From NCBI RefSeq assembly GCF_014873955.1, contig NZ_JADBED010000001.1, forward strand, positions 1 to 64,000: a stretch of DNA of 64,000 nt, written 5' to 3'. The stretch comes from Nesterenkonia lutea. Its GTDB lineage: Bacteria > Actinomycetota > Actinomycetes > Actinomycetales > Micrococcaceae. Below are positions 49,976 through 56,337 of this stretch, in pieces (the first letter of the stretch is position 1; each line of letters starts with the position of its first letter). A program made the translations under genes and the position numbers. Below the pieces are notes generated by a model. The model saw nothing but the letters and a program-made list of their open reading frames with translations, ran no database searches and had not been told where the DNA came from.

Positions 49976-50179
49976 ATGGCCACTGGCACAGTTAAATGGT
50001 TCAACGCTGAAAAGGGCTACGGCTTCATCGCCCCCGAAGACGGCTCAGACGATGTCTTCGTGCACTTCAGCGCGATCACCACTTCCGGCTTCCGTTCCCT
50101 CGAGGAGAACCAGAAGGTTGAGTTCGAGACTGCCCGCGGCCCCAAGGGTCTGCAGGCTGAGAACGTCAACCCGCTCTGA
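49976..50179 (+). CDS. cspA: Cold-shock protein
   Basis: The classic 67-residue single cold-shock domain, starting [20 protein letters not shown], with RNP1 KGYGFIA and RNP2 VFVHFSAI. An RNA chaperone that binds single strands in the cytoplasm. AAGGAA stands six bases before the ATG. It is a second, shorter Csp compared with the 127-residue protein at 41377. Confidence 0.96.
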   Translation: MATGTVKWFNAEKGYGFIAPEDGSDDVFVHFSAITTSGFRSLEENQKVEFETARGPKGLQAENVNPL

Positions 50180-50259
50180 GCTTCACTGAGTTCGCTGAGG
50201 ATGGCTGCATAGCCGTCTGAAGCTGAGCACCTCGGGTTCGATGAACAGAACCTCTGAAA

Positions 50260-50302
50260 GATCGGCCCCCTGCACTCGCATTGCGAGAGCAGGGGGCCGA
50301 TC
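50260..50302 (+). terminator. cspA terminator
   Basis: GATCGGCCCCCTGC at 50260-50273 pairs with 50289-50302, and inside it CTCGC at 50275-50279 pairs with GCGAG at 50283-50287, making a long near-perfect hairpin followed by TCGTTAA. Confidence 0.8.
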
Positions 50303-50374
50303 TCGTTAACACGGTTCAGCGGACACAGCGCGAGGATTGAAGCATTCCGAGTTTCAGGTCTAGGCTTCAGCTTT

Positions 50375-51736
50375 GTGACTCACCCAGTGCCCGCTCAACA
50401 GCGGGCGTTGCTTCGCCGGATCACACCGGTGAGGCTCATATTTCTCGGCTTCCTCCTGGTCACCGGGATCGGAACAGGCCTGCTGCTGCTCCCCGCGGCC
50501 ACGGTCGAGGGGGAGCAGACAGACCTCATCCACGCCCTCTTCACCGCCACCTCGGCCCTATGTGTGACCGGCCTGACGGTGTTGGACACCGGGAGCCACT
50601 GGTCTGGAATGGGACAGGCCGTCATTCTGGCGCTCATCCAGCTCGGCGGGTTCGGTGTGATGACCTTCGCCACGGTGGTGGGGATGCTCGTTCTGGGCCG
50701 CCTCTCCCTGCGCTCAAAGCTCCTTGCCGCTGCAGAAGCGAAGAGTCTCGGACTCGCAGATCTGCGATCGCTGATCCTCGGAATCGTGAAGATCTCTCTG
50801 CTCGTGGAAGCGGTGCTGGCACTGATCCTGACCCTGCGCTTCTTCTTCAGCTATGACATGGGTCTCGGCGAGGCTCTCTGGCAGGGCGTCTTTCATTCCG
50901 TCTCAGCGTTCAACAACGCCGGATTCTCGCTCTTCAGTGACTCGATGATGGGCTTCGTCTCCGACCCGGTGATATGTTTCGCCCTTTCGGTCGCGATCAT
51001 CCTGGGAGGCCTGGGCTTCCCGGTCATCCTTCAGCTGCGCCGCAGATTCAGAACCCCTCGACTCTGGTCCATGCATACCCGGATCGTCCTATGGGCCACA
51101 GCCGTGCTCCTGCTGGGCGGCACCTGTATGATCCTGGCCCTTGAATGGTCCAATCCGGACACGTTGGGACCCCTGCACTGGTCAGACAAGCTCCTGGCGG
51201 GATTCTTCCAATCGGTGCAGACCCGCACGGCAGGATTCAACAGCATCGACATCTCTGCCATGGAACCCACCACATGGCTCGGCATGGATGTGCTGATGTT
51301 CATCGGCGGAGCGCCCGCGGGAACCGCCGGCGGCATCAAGGTCACCACCTTCGCGGTGCTGCTGTTCATCGTGTTCGCCGAGCTTCGCGGAGGGGCCGCG
51401 GTCAACATCTTTGGCAAGCGACTCTCCCGAGCGGTGCACCGACAGGCGATCGCTGTGGTCCTGCTCGCTGCAGCACTCGTGGTGCTCTCCACCGGCGCGC
51501 TGATGCACGTGACCGGTCTCCCACTGGACATGGTCCTCTTCGAAACAGTCTCCGCCTTCGCCACAGTGGGGCTCTCCACCGGCATCACCGCAGACCTCCC
51601 GGTCAGCGGTCAGCTGCTCCTGGTGCTGCTCATGTTCATCGGCAGGGTCGGCCCGATCACCTTTGCCTCAGCGCTTGCGCTCCGCGAACGCCGCACCATG
51701 TATGAACTGCCCAAGGAAAGGCCCATCATTGGCTAA
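50375..51736 (+). CDS. trkH: TrkH/KtrB-type potassium channel subunit
   Basis: A 453-residue membrane protein, the ion-conducting subunit of a Trk/Ktr potassium uptake system. It has the four helix-P-loop-helix repeats; selectivity-filter glycines are seen in SALCVTGLTVLD, SAFNNAGFSLF, QTRTAGFNSID and SAFATVGLSTG. The length and short N-terminus fit KtrB. Start is GTG with no strong ribosome-binding site. It overlaps the trkA start by eight bases, so the two subunits are co-translated. Confidence 0.93.
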   Translation: MTHPVPAQQRALLRRITPVRLIFLGFLLVTGIGTGLLLLPAATVEGEQTDLIHALFTATSALCVTGLTVLDTGSHWSGMGQAVILALIQLGGFGVMTFATVVGMLVLGRLSLRSKLLAAAEAKSLGLADLRSLILGIVKISLLVEAVLALILTLRFFFSYDMGLGEALWQGVFHSVSAFNNAGFSLFSDSMMGFVSDPVICFALSVAIILGGLGFPVILQLRRRFRTPRLWSMHTRIVLWATAVLLLGGTCMILALEWSNPDTLGPLHWSDKLLAGFFQSVQTRTAGFNSIDISAMEPTTWLGMDVLMFIGGAPAGTAGGIKVTTFAVLLFIVFAELRGGAAVNIFGKRLSRAVHRQAIAVVLLAAALVVLSTGALMHVTGLPLDMVLFETVSAFATVGLSTGITADLPVSGQLLLVLLMFIGRVGPITFASALALRERRTMYELPKERPIIG

Positions 51737-52427
51737 TTTCAAACTCTTCGGAGGAACTGACCCGGGTGACGTCGCCCGCCCCGATTCCGTGGCCGTGATC
51801 GGACTGGGCAGGTTCGGGCGCGCCCTGGCGCTCGAGCTGATGGCCCACGGCACCGATGTGCTCGGGATCGACCGTGATGAGAGCGTCGTGCAATCACTGA
51901 ACGGCAAGCTCACCCACGTGGTGGTTGCTGACGCGACCAACGAGGAGGCGCTGCGGCAGCTGTCCGTGGATGAGTTCGACCATGTTGTGATCTCGATCGC
52001 CTCAAACCTCGAGGCCAGCATCCTGGCCACGTCGCTCATGCTGCAGTTCGACATCAACGAACTCTGGGCCAAGGCCGTCAGCGAACCCCACCGGGCGATC
52101 CTCGAGCAGCTGGGTGTGCGCCACATCGTCTTCCCTGAACAGGACATGGGTCGCCGGGTGGCACATATGGTCCGCGGAAGTCTGCAGGACTATATCCTCA
52201 TCGACGAGGACTTCGCGCTGGCCAAGACGATCCCGCACCAGGCGATTCTCGGCAAGGAGCTGGGTGCGCTGGATGTGCGCCGCCGGCACGGTGTGACCAT
52301 CACGGCGGTGAAGCACGCCGGTGGACGTTGGGAGCCGGCGACGGCGCAGACGGTGCTTTCTGCTGACGACGTCATCCTGGTCTCGGGTCCGGCCAAACAG
52401 GCCGAGGGATTCTCACGCCTCCGCTAG
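51729..52427 (+). CDS. trkA: TrkA/KtrA-type potassium uptake regulatory subunit
   Basis: A 232-residue cytoplasmic gating ring protein. The RCK-N domain has the nucleotide loop VAVIGLGRFGRALALELM and the acidic residue in GIDRDE; the RCK-C domain follows from about residue 140. It binds NAD(H) or ATP/ADP and opens the TrkH channel. Start is TTG inside the end of trkH, with AAGGAAAGG eight bases upstream. The TAG stop lies in the six-base target duplication of the following IS element, so the insertion left the protein intact. Confidence 0.92.
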   Translation: MANFKLFGGTDPGDVARPDSVAVIGLGRFGRALALELMAHGTDVLGIDRDESVVQSLNGKLTHVVVADATNEEALRQLSVDEFDHVVISIASNLEASILATSLMLQFDINELWAKAVSEPHRAILEQLGVRHIVFPEQDMGRRVAHMVRGSLQDYILIDEDFALAKTIPHQAILGKELGALDVRRRHGVTITAVKHAGGRWEPATAQTVLSADDVILVSGPAKQAEGFSRLR

Positions 52428-52428
52428 T
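52423..52428. repeat. Target-site duplication, left copy
   Basis: GCTAGT, identical to 53530-53535 on the other side of the IS. It contains the TAG stop codon of trkA. Confidence 0.9.
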
Positions 52429-52466
52429 TGTACTCGGCCACGACGTTGTTGACATGTGAAGAGGGC

Positions 52467-52522
52467 GGAGACCTCTTAGGTTGGTGGTTACCACACGCAG
52501 CCAACTGATCTAAGAGGTCTCC
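52467..52522 (+). promoter_or_regulatory. Inverted repeat enclosing the transposase ribosome-binding site
   Basis: GGAGACCTCTTAG at 52467-52479 is perfectly complementary to CTAAGAGGTCTCC at 52510-52522, which carries the AAGAGG ribosome-binding site and touches the TTG start. An inner GTGG/CCAC pairing supports a folded hairpin. In read-through transcripts this would hide the start. Confidence 0.7.
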
Positions 52523-53524
52523 TTGTCTCACCGTACCGCCCGCCGCCCTGCGCTGAACCACAACTCCCGGCTGACCCCGCATGGCCGATTTCTGCTGGTC
52601 CAACGTGTCGCTGATGGCCAGCCAGCAGCCCACGTCGCGAAGGAACTCGGCATCTCGCGCACTGCGGCCTACCGATGGCTGCGCCGCTACCGCGAAGAGG
52701 GCCCCACCGGCCTGGTCGACCGGTCTTCTCGACCACGACGCAGCCCCGGCGCCACCACACCGCAGAGGGTTCAGCAGGTGCTCCACGCACGCCAGCACCA
52801 CCGGGAAGGCCCCGCAGACCTCTCCGTGCGCACAGGGGTACCGGCCCGCACGATCTCGCGAATCATCGCCCGCGCCGGGTGGCCCCGGCTCTGGGAGCTG
52901 GACCCGATCACCGGCGCCAGGATCCGAGCAGGTCGAGCCACCGAACGCCGCTACGAACATGCCAGCCCTGGGGATCTGCTGCATGTGGATGTGAAGAAGA
53001 TCGGACGCATCCCCGACGGTGGCGGATGGCGAGCAGACCCAGGCCAGACGCGCGAAGTCCACAACACCGGGCGACAGCGGGTGGGTTTCGACTACATCCA
53101 CGTGGCCGTCGATGATCACTCCCGGCTCGCCTACGCCGAGGCGCTGCCCGATGAGACAGGGCAGACCTGTGCCGACTTCCTGGCCCGGGCGGCGGTGTTC
53201 ATGGCCGCTCACGGGGCCCCGGTGAAACGAGTGATGACCGATAACGCGATGGCCTATACCCGGTCCCGAGCATTCCAGTCAGTGCTGGGGCGGCTCGGAG
53301 CGAAGCATCTGCGGACCAAGCCGAGGCATCCGTGGCAGAACGGAAAGGCGGAGCGGTTCAACCGGACCTTGCAGGAGGGGTGGGCCTATCGGTGCCGCTA
53401 CACCTCGACAGCTGATCGGACGGCGGCTCTGGGGCCGTGGTTAGACTTCTATAACCACCTGCGCCGACACAGCGCCCTCGGAGGTCATCCGCCCATCACT
53501 CGCTGTCAACAAGCTCGTGGCTGA
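52523..53524 (+). CDS. IS481-family transposase
   Basis: A 333-residue DDE recombinase. The N-terminal helix-turn-helix includes HVAKELGISRTAAYRWLRRYR. The catalytic residues are Asp in LLHVDVKKIGR, Asp in VMTDNAMAYT and Glu in KAERFNRTLQEGW, followed by YNHLRRHSALGGHPP, the IS481 ending. Start is TTG immediately after an inverted repeat; the stop lies inside the right terminal repeat. The gene looks complete and probably functional. Confidence 0.95.
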   Translation: MSHRTARRPALNHNSRLTPHGRFLLVQRVADGQPAAHVAKELGISRTAAYRWLRRYREEGPTGLVDRSSRPRRSPGATTPQRVQQVLHARQHHREGPADLSVRTGVPARTISRIIARAGWPRLWELDPITGARIRAGRATERRYEHASPGDLLHVDVKKIGRIPDGGGWRADPGQTREVHNTGRQRVGFDYIHVAVDDHSRLAYAEALPDETGQTCADFLARAAVFMAAHGAPVKRVMTDNAMAYTRSRAFQSVLGRLGAKHLRTKPRHPWQNGKAERFNRTLQEGWAYRCRYTSTADRTAALGPWLDFYNHLRRHSALGGHPPITRCQQARG

Positions 53525-53529
53525 GTACA

Positions 53530-53535
53530 GCTAGT
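53530..53535. repeat. Target-site duplication, right copy
   Basis: GCTAGT directly after the right inverted repeat, matching the left copy. Confidence 0.9.
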
Positions 53536-53575
53536 CGATCCGTCACCGAGAACTCGCGATAGAAGACTGCGACCG

Positions 53576-53609
53576 GCGCCCCCGTCTCTCCGGAGAGGGA
53601 CGGGGGCGC
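53576..53609. terminator. Terminator between trk locus and the reductase gene
   Basis: GCGCCCCCGTC at 53576-53586 pairs with 53599-53609, and the loop contains the palindrome TCTCCGGAGA, so the stem can extend. Before the IS insertion it lay about 50 bases after trkA and would have ended that transcript, or the convergent reductase transcript. Confidence 0.7.
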
Positions 53610-53634
53610 GGATCGTGAAGCGCTGAGGTCTCGG

Positions 53635-54741
53635 TCAGCTGCGCAGCGCCGGGTAGTCGGTGTAGCCGCGCTCTCCGCCCATGTAGAAGGTCGTGGGATC
53701 CGGCTCATTCTCCTCCAGGCCGAGCTCCCAGCGGCGGGCGAGGTCCGGGTTGGCGATGACAGAACGGCCCACGCCCACTGCCTCTGCGAGGTCCTCGTCG
53801 ATGAGTCGGACGGCCTCGTCGCGGGTCGTCTGGACTCCGAAGCCTGAATTGGCGATCAGCGGAGCACCTGAGACTCGGCGGATCATCTGCACGATCTCGG
53901 TCGCGGGATCGGCGTTGAGCACATCGATATGGCTCAGGCCCAGGGGTGCAAAACCCTCGGCCATGGCCTGGTACGTGGCCAGCGCGTCCTTGTGGTCCTC
54001 CTCCATCGCGCCCTGGATGTTGTGCTGCGGGGAGAGTCGGATCCCTGTGCGGTCTGCACCGATCGCGTCGCTCACCGCTGCAGCGACCTCCACCGAGAGG
54101 CGTGCCCGGTTCTCCGGGGATCCGCCGTATTCGTCGGTGCGGATGTTCGACGCCGGAGCGGTGAACTCATGGAGCAGGTAGCCGTTGGCACCATGGAGCT
54201 GCACGCCGTCGAAGCCGGCCTCGATCGCGTTGCGCGATGCCTGAGTGAAAGCGGTGATGGTCTGGGCGATCTCATCGACGCTCAGCGCATGGGGCACCGG
54301 GTGGGCCGCCTTGCCCTCAGGGGTGCGGATCTCGCCGGGAGCGGCGAGCGCACTGGGGGCGACGACGCGGCCGGTGCCGGAGATGGACTCATGACCGATG
54401 CGGCCGCCGTGCATGATCTGGGCGACGATCTTCCCGTCGGCCGCGTGCACCGAATCGGTGACCTTTCGCCATCCGGCGACCTGCTCGGCCGTCTCCAGAC
54501 CTGGCTGCCCGATCCAGGTGCGACCCTCCATGACGGGGAAGGTGCCCTCGGTGACGATCAGACCGAGCGAGGCACGCTGGGTGTAGTACTGGACCATCAG
54601 GTCGTTGGGAACGCCGTCCTGATCGGCGCGGATGCGTGTCAGCGGGGCCATCACGAGTCGATTGCGCAGCTCGATGGCGCCCAGCGACAGCGGGGAGAAG
54701 AGCTTGTCCTGCACCTGGCTGGCGGGGGCGGAGGAAGTCAT
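53635..54741 (-). CDS. Old-yellow-enzyme family alkene reductase
   Basis: A 368-residue FMN TIM-barrel reductase (NemA/OYE type) that reduces C=C bonds of enones or nitro compounds with NAD(P)H. Landmarks are NRLVMAPLTRIRAD, the flavin and substrate residues in QIMHGGRIGHES, and GVQLHGANGYLLHEF with SNIRTDEYGGSPENRAR. FMN phosphate is bound near GVGRSVIANPDLARRW. GAAAGGA lies upstream of the ATG at 54741. The physiological substrate is unknown; stand-alone gene. Confidence 0.93.
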   Translation of the reverse strand: MTSSAPASQVQDKLFSPLSLGAIELRNRLVMAPLTRIRADQDGVPNDLMVQYYTQRASLGLIVTEGTFPVMEGRTWIGQPGLETAEQVAGWRKVTDSVHAADGKIVAQIMHGGRIGHESISGTGRVVAPSALAAPGEIRTPEGKAAHPVPHALSVDEIAQTITAFTQASRNAIEAGFDGVQLHGANGYLLHEFTAPASNIRTDEYGGSPENRARLSVEVAAAVSDAIGADRTGIRLSPQHNIQGAMEEDHKDALATYQAMAEGFAPLGLSHIDVLNADPATEIVQMIRRVSGAPLIANSGFGVQTTRDEAVRLIDEDLAEAVGVGRSVIANPDLARRWELGLEENEPDPTTFYMGGERGYTDYPALRS

Positions 54742-54879
54742 GAAGGCAGGTCCTTTCGGAGGTGGTGACCCGGCAGAGCCAGCAGAGTCATCGAGTCGTG
54801 CTGTCCAGACCAACCGCGCAGCGTGGGCGGAGATTCCTGAGCAGGGCCAATGTCACACTGCCGCCGCTATCCTGATGCC

Positions 54880-55392
54880 ATGGAGCCCGTCCAGGACGTC
54901 TCAGCAGCCCGTCTGCCGCCGCTGCACGCCGTGCTCAGCCTCCAGGCGGCGCTCACCGGGGACGGGATCGAGAGCGTCGTCGGGGGGTCCGGTCTGTTGG
55001 CGAGCCTGGGACTGGTGGAGGAGGTCAACGACTGGGATGTGGTCGTCGACGCTCCGCCGGAGACGGTCGAGGACCTGCTGGATCGGCTCGGTCTGTCCCA
55101 CCGCCGCAGGGCACGCTCCGGCTTGTTCCGAACCGCTGCGGCTCTGCTGGTCGATGCCGGAGATCACAGCATCGATGTGCTCGTCGGGTTCGCCCTGGAC
55201 TCTCCGGAAGGTGTGATGGCGATACCTGCGCGGCCGGGCGGACGGTGGAAGGGTCTGCAGATGGCCCGCGCTGAGGACTGGGCCCAGGCCTACGCCCTGA
55301 TGGGCCGGGCAGAACAGGCAGGCCTGCTCGAGCGCCATCTGGATGACTCATGGTCCCCCCGGCAGGATTCGAACCTGCGACACCCGCTTTAG
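54880..55392 (+). CDS. Nucleotidyltransferase-fold protein, 3' end antisense to tRNA-Arg
   Basis: A 170-residue protein. GIESVVGGSGLLASLGL followed by NDWDVVVDAP resembles the G-S and D-x-D metal site of minimal nucleotidyltransferases, and HSIDVLVGF may hold the third carboxylate. No family is certain. The last 14 residues (SWSPRQDSNLRHPL) are encoded antisense to tRNA-Arg and contribute nothing conserved. The ATG at 54880 is preferred over an in-frame ATG at 54850; neither has a good ribosome-binding site. Confidence 0.65.
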   Translation: MEPVQDVSAARLPPLHAVLSLQAALTGDGIESVVGGSGLLASLGLVEEVNDWDVVVDAPPETVEDLLDRLGLSHRRRARSGLFRTAAALLVDAGDHSIDVLVGFALDSPEGVMAIPARPGGRWKGLQMARAEDWAQAYALMGRAEQAGLLERHLDDSWSPRQDSNLRHPL

Positions 55393-55426
55393 GAGAGCGG
55401 TGCTCTATCCCCTGAGCTACGGAGGG
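55351..55426 (-). tRNA. tRNA-Arg (CCT), CCA encoded
   Basis: Read on the minus strand: acceptor CCCTCCG pairs with CGGGGGG, anticodon stem CGCTC/AAGCG-type helix closes loop CTCCTAA giving anticodon CCT, and the T-arm is GCAGGTTCGAATCCTGC. Discriminator A is followed by a genomic CCA (55351-55353). The other three tRNAs here lack encoded CCA. Confidence 0.95.
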
Positions 55427-55482
55427 TGGCGCGGCGATCATCGCCGCACATGCCCCGCCTCCCGGCGCGGCACCGGACCATC

Positions 55483-56238
55483 CTACCTGTGCGGCCGTCG
55501 CCGCGGGCCGAAGCGCGGCGCGGGCCGCTCCACTCCCTCACGGATCAGCCCCATCAGGACGGATCCGATCACCACCGCGCCGACGATCAGCAGCAGCGTC
55601 CAGCTCGCCACGGTGAATCCTGAGGCCAGGGCGACCATCCCGTCCTCGAGCGGTTCCATGGTGAGGATGTGGTCGATCAGGAAGTTCTCCGCGATGTCGA
55701 CTACGGCGAAGATGCCAGCACCGGCGAGCACGATCCAGCGGAAGATCCCGCGGCGCATGACCAGTCCCACCACGGCCCAGGAGAAGAGCAGGAAGGAGAT
55801 CGGAAACAGGATTCCCGCCGTTCGGTGCAGGAAGCTGAGCTGGCCGGTGCCGTCGGAATCCATCACGCTGCGCAGCCGCTCGATGTCCTCCACGGAGTAT
55901 CCGAACAGGCGAGTGTCAGGCATGGAGAATCCACCGGCGAAATAGTTCATCTGAGGCAGCGCATAGAGGTGCAGATAGGCGAACAGCAGCACCATCACTC
56001 CCAGGAGTGAATAGAGCAGCAGATGCGGATTGGAGTCAGCACCCTCGGCGGCGCGCCGATTCGCCGCGCTCAGGTAGCCGTCCTTGACGTCATCCCGGCG
56101 CTGCGGGGCCACGGATGCGTCCTGGCCCGCCCGGCGTGCCTCGCGGAACGCTCGCAGCCCCCCGGGCTGGCCCACAGGTCCCGGCTGCACACGCCTGACC
56201 GCGGGATTGCCCCGAACCTTCTTGCGCCGCTTGGACAT
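55483..56238 (-). CDS. Conserved hypothetical membrane protein
   Basis: A 251-residue protein. About 75 basic, hydrophilic residues are followed by four membrane helices: LLLYSLLGVMVLLFAYLHLY, ILFPISFLLFSWAVVGLVM, IVLAGAGIFAVVDIAENFLI and VASWTLLLIVGAVVIGSVL. An extracytoplasmic loop lies between the first two. A basic tail (GPRRRPHR) ends it. I recognise no named family. GGAGGATC directly precedes the ATG at 56238; the longer upstream frame runs antisense to pcrA. Divergent from pcrA. Confidence 0.8.
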   Translation of the reverse strand: MSKRRKKVRGNPAVRRVQPGPVGQPGGLRAFREARRAGQDASVAPQRRDDVKDGYLSAANRRAAEGADSNPHLLLYSLLGVMVLLFAYLHLYALPQMNYFAGGFSMPDTRLFGYSVEDIERLRSVMDSDGTGQLSFLHRTAGILFPISFLLFSWAVVGLVMRRGIFRWIVLAGAGIFAVVDIAENFLIDHILTMEPLEDGMVALASGFTVASWTLLLIVGAVVIGSVLMGLIREGVERPAPRFGPRRRPHR

Positions 56239-56337
56239 GATCCTCCTGAGGACATCTGCGTGCTTCCAGTCTGGCAGAGGTTCGGGGGATCGGTGCGCTG
56301 AATCGGTGTCAGCGCCGCCCCGTAGACTTGGACCACC

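Larger units (their letters stand above)
52429..53529 (+). mobile_element. IS481-family insertion sequence (1101 bp)
   Basis: Terminal inverted repeats of 26 bp with three mismatches: left TGTACTCGGCCACGACGTTG (52429 on, ending TTGACA at 52454), right the complement of 53504-53529 (TGTACTCAGCCACGAGCTTG and TTGACA). Flanking six-base direct repeats GCTAGT at 52423-52428 and 53530-53535 are a target-site duplication. One intact transposase gene is inside. Exact repeats and an intact gene point to a fairly recent insertion. Confidence 0.95.

Noticed and set aside
54850..54879. Earlier start for the nucleotidyltransferase-like gene
   Set aside because: The extra ten residues (SHCRRYPDA) look non-coding and no ribosome-binding site precedes the ATG at 54850.
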